Of a stretch of 64,000 nt of DNA, positions 1 through 17,742 are shown piece by piece. The notes under the pieces were generated by a model. That model did no database searches and was not told where the DNA came from. It saw only the letters and a program-made list of their open reading frames with translations. The stretch is from Syngnathus acus (taxonomy: Eukaryota > Chordata > Actinopteri > Syngnathiformes > Syngnathidae): positions 3,906,001 through 3,970,000 of the forward strand of contig NC_051100.1 in NCBI RefSeq assembly GCF_901709675.1. Direction: 5' to 3'. Made by a program: the position numbers and the translations under genes. Positions within the stretch are counted from its first letter, which is position 1. Each line of letters starts with the position of its first letter.

Positions 1-175
1 TTTTTATACTTTATAATTATCTTATTTCATATTTTTATATAGAATGTCACTTTATTTAACCAGCCGAAATACCTCTACATTGCTGAAAGCCGTATGCAAC
101 GAAATTTCGTTTTGTACACACCTAGTGTTGACAAAATGACAATAAAGTTCTGTCTAAGTCTAAGTCTAAGTCTTA
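1..175 (+). mobile_element. 3' end of a LINE-like retroelement with TCTAAG tail
   Basis: The first 175 bases end in a degenerate hexamer tail built on TCTAAG, preceded by GACAATAAAGTT. This is the layout of a non-LTR retrotransposon 3' end. A second copy, well over 80% identical by eye, lies in opposite orientation at about 59742-59895. The shared core includes ACGAAATTTCGTT and CCGTATGCAACG. The copy starts before the window, so its length is unknown, and no reverse transcriptase is visible. Assignment to a clade (L2/Rex-like) is only a guess. Confidence 0.6.
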
Positions 176-5140
<4,965 letters not shown>

Positions 5141-6040
5141 ACTCTTTTTAAATAAGAAAATTTAAAAACAACAAACAGCAAGAGAAGAAATTATACAACA
5201 GAGAAAAAAAAAAAGGAGTAAACTTGAATATAAACTTAAAAGAAGAACCTTTTTGTCCCTTAACCCCACCCCCCCAACCCAGATGGCAATAGGATATCAT
5301 CATGTCAAATGCCAATTTTAGGGGGAAAAAAAGATGAATTATCCTGACCAATATATTGTTTTTTTTTTTCTTTTTATTCCCCCTCCCCCCTTTTTGCGTG
5401 GACATCAACCACGCGCAAGGTATTGACACTGTTGCCCAATGGGGAAAAGGTGCTGTAGCTATAAAAAAACAAAAAAAACAAATGTGTTTATATCTATATA
5501 CATACGTATATGTATATACATATATATACATTCATATATAAAGGATTTGTGTGTGTGCGTGCGTGTGTGTCAAAGACAATGGAAAGAAAGAGAGTACCAC
5601 AATCAGGAGAGACGGGAGTTGAAGTCAAGGACGATCTACTTGGGACATTGCTGCTCCTTCTCCTGTCCAAAAACCAAGGCCAGTGCTGCAGTCACTTTGC
5701 TTCACCCTTCCTCCTCCTCTTCCTCCTCATCTTTTACTCCTCCCTCTCCTCCTTTACTGTGAATGCTTCTTGTGCTCTTTGCAGGCTGTCTCACGTGACT
5801 TTTTTTGGCCTTTGTGCAGTGCAAACTGCATGCGGGCCGTGGGTTTGGGGGGGGGGGGGGGGGGGGGCAAGGGTGGGTTCGAGGGGTGGGCTGGGCCTGG
5901 GGGGGGGGGTCGAAGAGGCTGTGATGATGTCTAAAAGCATTGCCATTCCTGTTCCCACTGTGTATACGTTTAAATTATGCAGAACAAGGCATCCCATGTA
6001 ATTGTTAATGTTTTTTTTATCCTAAGATAATAAAAATATA
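5141..6040 (+). other. pten: pten 3' untranslated region
   Basis: This sequence follows the pten stop. It has A/T-rich runs, a TATACA/TATATA stretch at 5490-5540, a TCC-rich stretch at 5700-5755 and long G runs between 5849 and 5911. A canonical AATAAA at 6029-6034 is the best candidate polyadenylation signal. The end point is inferred; a longer 3'UTR reaching past 6500 is possible. Confidence 0.5.
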
Positions 6041-8131
6041 ATACATAAAAAACAGCAGCGGGAGATGCGTGCTTGGGATATTTGATATGCAAATATGAAT
6101 TCTTGGCTTAAAAGTTCCTGTGTATGGGTTCTTGTAAGGGTCAGTCTCTTGTATTAATATAAACAGTCTAACGAAAAGAAACTTTAAATGTTTAAACCTT
6201 GACGAGGAAATCACAAATTGAATTTATTGTTACATGAAACAATTTGCTTCGTGTTGTTTTACTATTTTATATTAGTTGTATGTGGGAAGTACCTGAACTC
6301 CATCTTTAAGAAGAACACCATAGCAGGTAGTTGTGGCTTCCTGCGTTTAAAGGTCAACGCAACAAACAGTGGGTGGGGAGGAAATGGAAATTTTATTTGT
6401 CAAATTTCAAATACAAACTTGAATTAAAACACCGCAGCAGATCATGGAAATATTACATATTTTTTATATATTTATATTATATTTTTATGGATATTTTTAC
6501 AGCATACACATAAAAATAAATAGCAAAATCATTTGCATGCAGTGGCACCATTTTACTTCACTTCTTCCTTTTCCAACTAGCATACCAAACTTGTCCTCCT
6601 GGTGAGGACAACGAGTGAACTAGCACATTGCCCTTAAGCTGGAGATCAAGGATGTTGAGTGGATGCGTTCTGTGGTCCACATGAAATGAGAAAAGAGGAG
6701 GAAGAGGCCTGCTCCACTTTGGAGTCTCCCTCCCCAACGAAAGCGTAACAGGATTAGCGGGCATGTCTCTTGTGATAGAGAGTGGCGAGACCCTGACGAA
6801 AGCTGCCCTCCTCCTCCTCCTCGACAGACTCCTGATAATAACCTATGAATGTCTGATTATATGAACGTATACATCCACATAATCCCCCTTCTGCTTTATT
6901 AAGACGTTCCCCCAATGCGCTTGATGGTGACATCAAAGCTCAGTCTTGTTACATTTAGAGTGGAAAAATGAATGTGCTGCAGTGAACCCGGCCGGACCGC
7001 AGAGAAACCGCAGGCTCAGGTACAACTTTTTTTTTTTTGTTATAATTATTTCTTTGTTGTAAATCAGATCATGAGATGAAAATTTGTTACACACACACAC
7101 AACTCTTGATTTAGCATTGATGCTAGTTGGGGTTGTCATGGTGATGATTCTACGAAGAACACAGTTATTTAAATATGATATATTTTAGAAGATTATGGTC
7201 CAAGGGTTGGCTTCTGATTTGCAGTTGTGCTGTGAAAGTTTGGGGAAACCCTGTTTTACATAATCTGGCAGATTGCCACGGGTTGGGTGGGTGGATTGTG
7301 GGCCCAAAAAAAAAGGGGTCGTGTCACTACATGCTGAGTGAGGCCTTTTATTTGGGTCACATTGAGGTTGGATTACAGAGTTTCCACCTTTCTCAAACTT
7401 GGGTCTGCAATATTGCGATCAAATTGTCAATCTGTGTCAGCACAAAACTAGAAAGCCATAAAATGTCAAGAAAGCCTCCTAGACCACCCAAACTTTATTC
7501 ACTTTTGTGGGCTGTAAATTCTTAGTGTCACAATTGATGTTACGACTAAGTGGGGGTGATAGTAAAAATGGTTCTGTTGGACTCGAGAGTCTTGTGGGTA
7601 AAGGCGGGGGGGGGGGGGTGACCACCAAATATGCAGATTTACACGTCGTATTATGACCAAAATGAGGGGGTGGGCGGTGTCTGTTGTAGTCTGGCCTACA
7701 AAGAAGATAAATCCAAGCTGGTAACCCCATTTCCCTTCCATCTGTTGGTAGCACGGCCGCACTCACCAGGACCCGGCAACCCCCCCCCCCGTCCTTTCCC
7801 TCTGCCTTCATCTCCCCATCCCTCGTGTTCTCTCCACGCGCAGCTGTGTTGCGTTTGGATTAGGCCGAGAATAAAACAGGAAGTAGAAATTAAACAAAAA
7901 AGCTTAAACACACATGGAGCACCGCGCACACACACTCACGCTGGCCCTCCGTGTAGCAAAGGGGGTCTGTGGAAAGTACACACCCACCCACACACACACA
8001 CATAATAAATATGCTTGAGAATGTACAAAGTCCTAGCCAGCCTCCCACCGTCTCCCCATAAAGACAGCGAGGACCACAGGCGTAATATTGGATCAGTGCA
8101 CTGTGCCCACACTGGTGCTCACACATATGGC

Positions 8132-8134
<3 letters not shown>

Positions 8135-8162
<28 letters not shown>
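8135..8162. repeat. TG dinucleotide microsatellite
   Basis: An uninterrupted TG array of about 14 units lies in intergenic DNA between pten and fas. Confidence 0.95.
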
Positions 8163-8165
<3 letters not shown>

Positions 8166-8293
8166 ATGCATTCCTCCTCCTCTTCTTCACGGTGGTCTGC
8201 GGAGGAGGAGGGAAAGGGAGGAGTCAATAATAAGCATGCAAAGCAAAAAGTCCTAACGTATATTCATGCTCATTATATTAATGCTGAGAATGT

Positions 8294-8354
8294 ATGCTAA
8301 TTTCCATTAGCCTGACTTTGGTGTTTCGCATTATATGTTAGCATTAAGCTAATG
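8294..8354 (+). repeat. TTAGC-bounded dispersed repeat, copy A
   Basis: The unit starts with ATGCTAATTTCCATTAGC, carries a T-rich middle and closes with GTTAGCATTAAGCTAATG. Both ends are small imperfect palindromes around GCTAA/TTAGC. Related copies occur at 8478-8529, 12433-12480, 50929-50976 and 57477-57535. Confidence 0.7.
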
Positions 8355-8477
8355 CACTTTGGCTGGCGTTAAACTATCGGACTACTTTTAAATATGTTTT
8401 GGTTCAATATTTTGGTGTTATGTTATATGCTCTGCTTGAACGTGTGTTTGGAAATTTTTCAAGTTAGCGGTACATCA

Positions 8478-8529
8478 ATGCTAATTTCCATTAGCTCGAC
8501 TATGGCGTTTTACATTATGTGAGCAAAGC
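8478..8529 (+). repeat. TTAGC-bounded dispersed repeat, copy B
   Basis: It shares ATGCTAATTTCCATTAGC exactly with the copy 184 bp upstream. It then has CGACTATGGCGTTTTACATT in place of the related middle and a decayed right end. Confidence 0.65.
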
Positions 8530-10700
8530 GCATTCAGGCATCAACAGCTCGTTTGCGGTTGTACAAGCTGAACTGCTTGTCGATGGATAAACGAAGTATT
8601 TTGAGTTGATTGTCAAAACCTCATGCACCTTATGACTCACTGTGTGTGTGCTAGTGTGTGTGTATCTTCTCATCAATGTTTATGCGTGAGCGTAGGAAAC
8701 ACATGGAAATACTTTTTGCTGTCAATGCCCTTGACCCCTCCTCTTCCTCGACTCACGCACACACATACATGTACTGTATGATCAATGTGGTGCATGTATA
8801 GCATCTATTGTGCAGGACACTCTGCAGCATAGCCGGAAGCAAAAGAGCACAGCATTATTATAACACCCACACACCCACGCACGCACACAGTCCGCAAGAG
8901 GAACTTGCATTATGTTTAGCTTGGCTTTGAGTAGTTGGAACCTAAAGCAATGGAAAGTCCTTCTCCTGCAGGCTTTGTAATACATACAGTTCTGTACTAT
9001 GCCATATGCCCTTGTACATAGAGCTACGTAAGTATGTGCACATACACACATACAAGAGGACAGATGGCCCACATGTAGCAAGCACAGTGTGCACAATGCA
9101 GCACAGCTTCGTTTCCTAACCCAAGCGCACTGACGTTGCACATATACGGGACATTCGCACCATGTTTTGTGATTTAGCATATAATCGCTCGTGAATATTG
9201 ATATTTTTCTCATATTTTATAAACCAAGTCTGAAAGATGTACAATAAATGTGTTTGCATATAGGAAATATTCGATGTTTCCTTTACATTTTATGGATAAT
9301 GTGAATAATGCCAAAATATCGAGATATTCCAATCACATCATTCTGAATATCTTAATATTTAATACATTTTTCAGACTTTTTTTTTTTATATAGCTCCAAT
9401 ACCTGATGCTTTGACAGGGGTGTGTAGACTTTTTATTTCCTCCCTTCTATCCTGGGTGAAGTGTTGCGTTTGGCAGGCTTTGTTGTCTACCTGACTCCCA
9501 TCCAGAAGTGAGGGAGCGTGGGTAATCCCCCCCCCCCTTCCTCCTCCTTCATCTCGTGTCATCGGGAGGCTAATGTGAATCAGTCCCATGATGACGACGA
9601 CACTCCCTAATCCCGACGGCGCTAACTGATACCCGTGCCCTACGCCTTGCCCCCACCACAAACGCGACCCCTGTGACCCCGCCCCCCTTCCACCAGCTGG
9701 CAGTTATTTATCACATGACTGCCGTGAGAGCAGATAATTGACATGTTGACATTTGGCCAAAGCGAGTTGGCCATTTTGCAGATTGATTCGATATTCATAT
9801 CTTGGCGGAGGTCTTGGCTTTTTGTGGGTGGGTACTGTGGCTTCATCAGTGTTCAGCAAGAGGAAGCTTGTTTGCATAATTTCTTCTTTCACAAGACAAT
9901 GATGTCAGTTGTTAGCCAGGTCCCCCGCCGTCAAAATGAATAACTACACGCTGACAAAATGGAATCCTACTGCACCAAAGAAGCATTTATTGTGTAGTGA
10001 AGTACTTCTAGTGTCTAATTAATGACTGTTTAGGGTGTTTAATTACAAACTGGGTGGCCATAAATGACAAATTTGACCTTATTTGAAACAATGACTTTGA
10101 TCTTATAAAATGCTTGTGTTCTGAAAACATTTATTCCCTCTTACACATTTAAGATTTATTTGAAAAAATATTTTTTGTACAAATGTATTCTCATGTTAGC
10201 AAGCGGGGGTCATCTAAACCGGATCTGCGCTTGAGAGGCAGTGGGCGTAATCTGGAGCTGGCTTTGTACTGGCCAGATTAAAGTCATCATGTTTTAAACC
10301 GTTCTCACGGCCACAATATGCCTCCCATTGCCACTCTGCTACTTCTCAACTGAGTGTGTGTCTGTGTGTGTGTGTGGAGATCTCCTGTCACACACGCACA
10401 CCGTGGCGGGTTCACGAAAAGGACACCTTCCTCGCTATTTCTGAAAGCGGGAGCTTGAGCACATTATCTGAGACGACTGGTGCATGTTCTATTCATCTAT
10501 TAATTTGCCATCAGCGCCAGCGTATCGTTGCCGCCGTTTGAGGGGAAACAGCTGCTAATCCTAATCCCAATGCCCCCCGCGCCCCCAATCCCCGTGCTAT
10601 ATAATGTCAAATCAGAGCAAAAAAAAAAAAAAAAAGATCCATGAGGGCTGCTTTGAGTGGCGGGCTCCAAATAAGCAACTCTTCATGGCATCATGTACTA

Positions 10701-10790
10701 TATGTGCTGCATTCCAGTACAGTAGTTTTAGTGTATTATTATTATTTATATTATATGTGCTGCATTCCAGTACAGTAGTTTCAATTAATT
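10701..10790 (+). repeat. 53-bp local tandem duplication
   Basis: TATGTGCTGCATTCCAGTAC starts at 10701 and again at 10754, followed in both copies by AGTAGTTT and A/T-rich sequence. This is a simple two-copy duplication with no coding content. Confidence 0.85.
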
Positions 10791-12432
10791 ATTTTTTTAA
10801 GTATTTTATTTTTTTAATTTATTATTATTATTTATTTGCCTCAAGTAAAAAAAAAAATACTATACTTTATTCTAAAAGTACAAACATCACGACCAAAATT
10901 TGACCATAACCAAAAACAAATTTGTCCAATTTTTGCAAATTCCTTTCTCTGTTGTAATAAAATAATTAAAGGACAAAGTGTAAGGCAGAACATGTGACTG
11001 TTAAAAAAAAAAATAAAAAAAGTTTTTTAACTTTTTTTAAACAGCTGATTAATCGTTTGTCGGACTCTTATCCTGCCAAATATCGGAATCGACATCTGCC
11101 TCATAAAAGTCCCTAATAGTGTCGATTTTTTTTATGTTCACTGAAAATATGAGCCAAAGAAAGCCGAGCAGTTGCCACCGGTCCAGTCCAAGTGCCCGCC
11201 TCCGTTCTCAACGTTGCCGCCTCAAACGTACACGCCTGCATTAGATCTCCTTGAGCAGAGCTCCAAAACAAGCAGGTACGCTTTGTTTGTGTCCGCGTGT
11301 GCGTATCAAGCGAGGCCTTCCGCTAGATTTATTGTGTTGCCGCCGAGTGCGAGTGAGGGCCTCGAAGCAGCTCGACCTCTGGTGCCATCTGTCCGTGACG
11401 GGGCAGAAATGCAAATGGGAACCGAGTCGCACAATAATACGCCGGGCTCTCCATTAAGAGCGGCCTACAGATATAAACTAGGTCAGACGGACCAGCAGCC
11501 AGCTGCGTGCGCGTGTGTGTATATGTGTGTGTAATAAGGCACACGCGCCTCTTTGTGTGTGGAAACGGCGGCTATACATGTGTGCATCGAGAAGCGGGGG
11601 GATGGGCTTCCCGTTCCACCCTCATAATATGCATAGTGAACACGCTCCTTCATCCATTAGATGATCATCATTTCTTGTCCTCTACACGTTCTTTATGGTG
11701 TACAGTCCATGTTTTGGCAAGCCAAGCTCAGGAAACGGCCCAAAAAAAGAGGGCGGTGTGACAAATAAAGGCTCTTATCCGAGGGCCGAAATTAGACCGC
11801 AGCCGGAGCGACGCTGATAGGCGGCGCATTAAAACTCTCGAAAAGAGAGGGGGGGGGGGGGGGGGGAAATGGAACGAGCCGACTGGGTGATGCAACGGCG
11901 AGGCAACGCTGGCATAATGCAGACAGATGCGTCCTGCTCTCTCGCATCGCTGCGACGACGCCTCTGAATTATGAATGAGGCCTCCTGCACCTCCCTCAAT
12001 GTAAAAAAAAAAAAAAATCTCCATCTCCTACTCGTAAGAAGGAGCGATGGCGTCGGTAGTCTCGCACCTCGCTCCCGAAATATCTTTGAGGGCTTATTGG
12101 AGGGCCCTGCTTAAATCCCTTTTGTGTCTGTGGACATGCTCAAACAAAGCAGATGGCTTCTTGAGTGTGCGTGGAAGACAATTACCGTTGCCGCATCTCC
12201 AGACCACCAAGGCGGCTTAGTGCTTTGTGGTGATTTAATGCAACGCTACCTCCAAGGTCGAACACATTCTATTCAGCGATGCTGGGCCGGAAATTTCTCA
12301 ACTCCACCTATTTGGCAGTACATCTTTCCCGGGCTGCTAAATCGCATAAACAATCATATTTTTATTTTTCAGTATGCGGTATTTCACAGCACTGTAGCAG
12401 ATTTTGGGAAGTTTATAATTGCTGTAACAATG

Positions 12433-12480
12433 ATGCTAATTTACGTTAGCTTAGCATTTTGCATCATTTGTTAGCTAATG
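12433..12480 (+). repeat. TTAGC-bounded dispersed repeat, copy C
   Basis: ATGCTAATTTACGTTAGC leads into a T-rich centre and ends with TTGTTAGCTAATGG, matching the palindromic ends of the copies at 8294 and 57477. Confidence 0.6.
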
Positions 12481-14082
12481 GACTTAATGGTAGCTAATAG
12501 TTGCTTCTTCCTTCTCTAATGTGCTGAGTTCTTCCCAGTTGAGCTCGTTGCTGCCTGGCATGTTGTGGCAATATGTGGTACTACACCAAAAGCATGAAAT
12601 TAAAAATAATAATAATTTGCTTGTATACTGTACTTTAAAAGGTACAAATAACAACAGCTCAAACCGTCAACAGACAAATGTCGCAATTTTGACAAAGAGG
12701 CCACTGAGGTGGCGTCGTGACATGAATTTTTTTTTTTTATATATTGCAGCTGGCAAAACGAGGCTGAATAATGAATGCTCGCATGCCTCTCGCAATCATC
12801 GGCGACATGAGTCGTCTATTTATAGGCCGCTCAAACATTTCCTCCTCCTCCTAGCTGCTAACTTTCTCTGTTTTTTCCTTTAATCCTCCGACTGATCTGG
12901 GCCTCCGATTGCACATGCGGTACAGTCACGGGGGAGCGTTCTCATTTCCTGCCGTTTGGTCTTCTCCAACCAAACGGTCCCCTCGTCCTCCTCCTCCACT
13001 CCTTGAATTCTCTGGCATTCTTCGGACGGAGATGTCCCTAGTGACTTTCTTGAGGAGCTTTTTTCTGTTTGAGCCAGGAGGACCAGTACCAAAACAACAA
13101 AATAAAGTGCATGGGGGTGGGGGGGGAGGCACATGTGGCGTGCGTGCGGAGCCCTGCTAGCAGGGTGATGCATGAAGTTAGATGAAAAGGTGACATGAGG
13201 TTAATATTTTCCAGGCGGAGGTGGGAGGTGATAGCTCTTTGTGTGTGTGTGCATGTATTGTGTGTTTTAGTTGCATTCAAAAAAGACAAACATGCGTGGG
13301 CGAATAGGGATTTTATCACAAAAGGCGGATTAATATATTTGCTTGGCTTATGTCTTAAAGAATATTTTGAAAGAAGAAGAGATTTAGATCTTTTATTGTT
13401 CTCATTGTGGGAAAATTCACCCAGTTCAACTGATGGACTAGTTTTTGTAGCATTCAACATAATGTAAATACCTTAGGTGGGCATTCAATCCCAAGGACGG
13501 AATTGTCCGTCTGTCCTATTTTGTGGACGAGGGACATGAAAGTTTATAAAAAGAACGGATAGACGGAGGGACGAGGGTGTGCCCATCCAAAATATTCGAA
13601 CCTCTTCTCCTTATGATTTAGCCATCCTACCCAGCATCCGTGTGTACCTAATAAAGTGAACCGCTTAGAGGAGAGGTAAAGGACGGGACAAGCGGGGTTT
13701 AAAACAGCGTGGCCCAGCCTACAAACTCAGCTTAGCCTCTTAAATCCCGCTCGGGATTTTCCCCCCCAATATCAATAGTCTCGACAGATCCATCACGACG
13801 TGATATTCCAGCCGGCCTTTTTCTCTTTCCATAAGCCAACGGGCGCTCCTCTCCATTGTTTTGCCAAACGGATGCCCCCTCAGCCATCCACAAATCTCAT
13901 TTGCGTGTCGATAGACTAAGCTCTAATTAAGCAAACCGCTGGACGTGTTTCTCCACGGAGACACAATGTACGGAAAGCCGTTGAAGCATGTATTCCATAT
14001 GCTTAATTTCTCTTGTCCAAATTTGACACTATAAAAATTACAAACAAGACCCAGTTCTATTTTTTCACTAGTTGCCTGACTA

Positions 14083-14135
14083 GTGAGGACAAAGGGCAAA
14101 CTAGTGCATGGACTGACCTTAAGCTGGATATCAGA
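14083..14135 (+). repeat. Dispersed repeat shared with 6603-6655
   Basis: The block GTGAGGACAA, then AACTAGTGCA, then CCTTAAGCTGGATATCA closely matches GTGAGGACAA, GAACTAGCACA, CCTTAAGCTGGAGATCA at 6601-6657 in the same orientation. The two copies are 7.5 kb apart and non-coding. The family is not identified. Confidence 0.5.
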
Positions 14136-14546
14136 AAAAAAAGGCTCAAACGGCTTACCATACACATGGCAGCTTTACAGATTTACTGCATGTGTAGAAG
14201 CATGGACTTAGAGTGCCTTTGACCGCAGCGAACACAAAACCGCGTTGGATCAGTGGAAGTTGCTGAGCTTTTTCCCCCAGAGACCCGCGTCATGAGCACT
14301 GAGGTTATTTCCTGTAGCGCAGGAGCGGCCCGACTCCTGACTTCCTGTTCTGCTGGTGCCACAGTCTCAGTTTGGCCTTCGTGGGACCAGCACCGCAGCA
14401 AAAATTCAGCTCGTAACGTTCCGAATGTGGTCAACGGAAAAGTTGGAATGCAAAAAAGGCCATTTTAGTTTGTGTCAATGTGTTTATGGAGCATTTGAAA
14501 ATGCTTCATTTTATTTGAGCATTTATTACTTTTCATTTTAGTTTTT

Positions 14547-14660
14547 CAGGAAGTTGGGTCAATTTGACCTTCCTGGGTTATTGGGTGGAAACAACCCAAT
14601 TTTGTTTTTCAATTTGTCCCAACTTCCTGGGTTAGTCCAATTTTTAACCCAGTATTTTTA
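14547..14660. repeat. Hairpin-like non-autonomous element remnant
   Basis: CAGGAAGTTGGG at 14547-14558 is repeated inverted as CCCAACTTCCTG at 14618-14629. The pair surrounds TTGGGT/ACCCAA-rich sequence and the stretch ends with TTTTTAAGGGTGTA. The arrangement suggests a short MITE-type element. No target-site duplication was established. Confidence 0.4.
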
Positions 14661-15106
14661 AGGGTGTAAGTTTTAATGTAATAAAACAAACTACATCACT
14701 CAAATGCAAGGACAAGCTCTATAGAAAATAAAAGTAAATCTTCTAGATCATCCAGAAAAAAAATGGCAATTTTTACAATGGTGCGGGAAACTGAAGTCAG
14801 TTCTTTCCAACTCGGAATTCAACTCATGACGACTTAAAAGGACTGGATCATCATGTAGGTAAAAACTGATGAAAAAATATTTTTAAAAAGTGTATGTCCA
14901 TGTAAAAGAAAGTAACTTTTTACTGTTTTTGTAAACTACACACGAAACACCTTTTTTCACCCCTTTTTGTCATTTGCCGCATGTACATGGGTGCCTTTTT
15001 TCTTACGCTCCTTACAAAGTATAATAACGGCCTCTAGTGTTTAAACGCGGAATAGCAGTAAGTAGTCGTCATTGTGCGCATGCGCAGTAAACTGTCATGT
15101 CATAAC

Positions 15107-16998
15107 ATGAAGACGTCTTATTCTTCCTTCTCTCCGTTTCTGAGGTGTTTTTTCATCTATGTCTTGTTCGGCAACTATTTGTCGGTGTAAGTAAGAGTTT
15201 AATATGCTTTAAACGTGCTATTTTAGTAAGTGCACGCTACTTTAGCTTCCGCGTGCTAATGTTACTTTCGCTTTTGAATTCTCCCAAATGACAGCGGCAT
15301 CGACGCCTCACTGGGGCCGCAAAAAAGGAGCAACGATTGGTGTGCTGATGGACTCTACCAGCATGAGTCAACAACCTGTTGCCTATGTGGTATAGGTGAG
15401 GAAAGCATACAAAATTGTATATTAAATACAATTAGAAATTAGTACGATGCAGTGTACGAAAATACAAACTACAACCACAGTAATCAATTGTTACATCAGA
15501 TGGGGTGAATCATCCGATGACTCGGCTTTAGCTTTATGATAAAAGATCACTTGATGGCTCTTATTATTACCACAAATGTTTTCACCCTGCAGGTCAGCGT
15601 CTCAAGGCGCACTGCACTGCTGCCAATCCACAAGACACACAATGTGAGCTGTGTGAGCAAGGCACATACAACAACCACCCAAACCATGACAGCACCTGCC
15701 AACGCTGCACGTCTTGCTCACACATCAATGGTACACTTTGAATATATTTCTATTCCAAAAAATTCAAGACGTTACTTCAATTCATGTCAACATACTCCTT
15801 CATAGCCAATCTGGAGGTGGAGACGGCCTGTACCCAAGGCCAAGACACCAAGTGCCGGTGCAAAATGCATCATTATTGCATTAGCGCCAATGCTCAAGAA
15901 TGTAAACTGTGCAGTTCTTGTACTGAGTAAGTTGATCACCCCAACAGTTTATCAGATGTTTGTATCACCCCTCCAACATTTGTTTTGTTTTGGACAGGTG
16001 CGGTAGAGAAGGTGTCAAAGTAGCTTGCACAGCCACCAATGACACAGTGTGCAATGTCAAATTAAAAGGTATGATTGAAACATTTGCATTGGCATATGTC
16101 AGGTGTGGTAAAATAGTATATTTTTAATTATTTTTGCTTTAGAGAGAACTTATGTCTGGACAGGAGTCGGCGTAGCTTGTGCAGTTGTGGCAATAATTAT
16201 ACTTGGTCTATGGTTCCGAAGGAACAGGGATCAGCGTGAGTAATCCTAGTCGTGTACATGTAAAGTGTTTGCTCATTTTAATAATGGTAAATCTCGTCTT
16301 TGGGTGGTATGACTGATCAGTTTGGAGCAACCGGCAGAGATCGAACAATCCAACGACATTTGAAATGGTGAGTACTGTCAGTTTTGTATGCATATTTGTG
16401 ATATGTGTGTCAGAACTTTAGTAGTGGCCCTGAAACAGATCCCTGAGGAACACCAACGTATTCCATTTGTATTTTAATGAGCTTAGAGGTAATTTAACGA
16501 CACAAAATAATGAGCTCTCCGACTTGTGTTTGTCAGCGTGATTGTAGCCATTTTGATATTTCATTCCGGGAATATGAAGCAATTTAATTGATTCTTTGTA
16601 TTTTTCTGTCCCAGGAGGTGGTGCATGTTAACAGTAAGTAACATTATACGCGCTCCAATTTAACCACGACTTTCCCTCGTACCTCCACCATTGTGATTTT
16701 CTCATCTTTGTCTTTAGTACCGAATACGGACCCTTCACGGTACCTGCCCGCTATCGCAGAAGAGCTCGGGTGGAAGACTATGACGAATGTGGCAACGCGG
16801 AGCGGGATGAGCTCTGCCAAGATTGAGAGCTGCCGATTAGACAACCCGAATGATCATCAGGAGTGCACGCTGCAGCTTCTGAGGATGTGGGTCCAGGAAA
16901 AAGGCATGGATGCAATGAACATTTTGGTACAAAATCTGTATGATATCAGGCATAATTTAAAAGCAGAAAAGGTGAAGACTATTTTATTGCAAAATTGA
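15107..16998 (+). CDS. fas: Fas-like TNF-superfamily death receptor
   Basis: This is a type I membrane receptor that binds Fas ligand and recruits FADD and caspase-8 through its death domain. Nine exons join in frame to 316 aa: 15107-15186, 15295-15395, 15593-15730, 15806-15926, 15998-16068, 16143-16235, 16321-16367, 16615-16633 and 16718-16998. Residues 1-27 are a hydrophobic signal peptide. Residues 40-168 hold cysteine-rich TNFR repeats (CELCEQGTY, CKLCSSCTECG). A transmembrane helix of about 22 residues follows (VGVACAVVAIIILGLWF) and then basic FRRNR. The last exon encodes a death domain with IAEELGWK and LQLLRMW. The 19-nt exon 8 is unusually small but keeps phase. Human FAS is 335 aa. 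Identity as fas rather than another death receptor rests on architecture plus the neighbouring pten. Confidence 0.88.
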
Positions 16999-17620
16999 AT
17001 TTGGGTCCACTTTTTTTTTTTAAAAGAACAAACATGACAGATGATGAACTTCTCGGGAATTTTTTATGCCTATGTTGTCGTGTACACAGTATGTCTCTTT
17101 TGGAGTTAAGGGAATGATTGAGGTAAAAATGTTAAGCAATGGAGGGAGCCGTGTGTGCAATCCATATGAATTAATTAGAACAATATGAGTTGAATTGTTT
17201 ACATGATTTTTGTGTTTGTGCCAAAGTATTTATTTTGCTTTCAGCACTTCAGCTTTGAACAAAGTAAACCACTCAAAAGATTACCTTAAAATGCACTGTC
17301 ACAGATTTTGTAAATCTTTGCTATACTGTACTGCAGGAAAGTGGCAATTTTAAAGAAACATCATTTATTCCAACAATGTGTTTCCAATTATTTGTCATTT
17401 CTAAGAACGTGAACACGAAAGTCAAATGCAACATGAACTACAGTTAGATAAAAATGCCAGGACTGTCCTGTTTTGAGGCCCTTTTATTCAATGTAGGTAA
17501 TATTTAGCCAAAATAATCACAGAATGACAGGTTTCAAAGGTCATTTGATATACGCATGCGCAGTGTCTTGTTAGCCAAATGTGGTGATTCTTAAACTTGG
17601 GCGTGACTTCCGCGTCTGGG
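16999..17620 (+). other. fas 3'UTR and fas-itprip intergenic spacer
   Basis: This is A/T-rich non-coding sequence after the fas stop. I found no clear AATAAA close to the stop, so the transcript end is unknown. The last 50 bases before the itprip leader contain GGGCGTGACTTCCGCG, a promoter-like GC patch. Confidence 0.4.
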
Positions 17621-17742
17621 TGGAGCGCCCGAACAGGAAATGTCAGAGAAATTCAGCAATCGTTCCCGAATCGCGTCAGCAAGCCTGAACGACGACCACG
17701 TAAAGAATCCCACCATGATACCAAGAATATATCACGTCAAAG
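17600..17742 (+). promoter_or_regulatory. itprip: itprip promoter-proximal 5' non-coding exon with uORF start
   Basis: A GC-richer block ends in AAAG followed by the consensus donor GTAAGT at 17743. Its ATG at 17715, in a CCACCATGA context, opens a frame that crosses the intron to an acceptor before 18943 and stops at 18975-18977. Because that frame ends before the itprip start at 19004, the block is read as leader with an upstream ORF, not as coding sequence. The transcription start is not determined. Confidence 0.55.

Larger units (their letters stand above)
6041..14940. other. Gene-poor interval between pten and fas
   Basis: I see no coding exon with a recognisable product on either strand across about 9 kb. 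Open frames are short, overlap low-complexity sequence and lack consistent splice-linked neighbours. The interval contains a TG microsatellite (8135-8162), three copies of a TTAGC-bounded repeat (8294-8354, 8478-8529, 12433-12480), a 53-bp local duplication (10701-10790), a long G run (about 11849-11868) and a hairpin-like repeat (14547-14660). Confidence 0.6.

Noticed and set aside
7000-7140. Possible tRNA or small RNA gene in the pten-fas gap
   Set aside because: No cloverleaf, A/B box pair or terminator arrangement could be seen by eye here or elsewhere in the gap.
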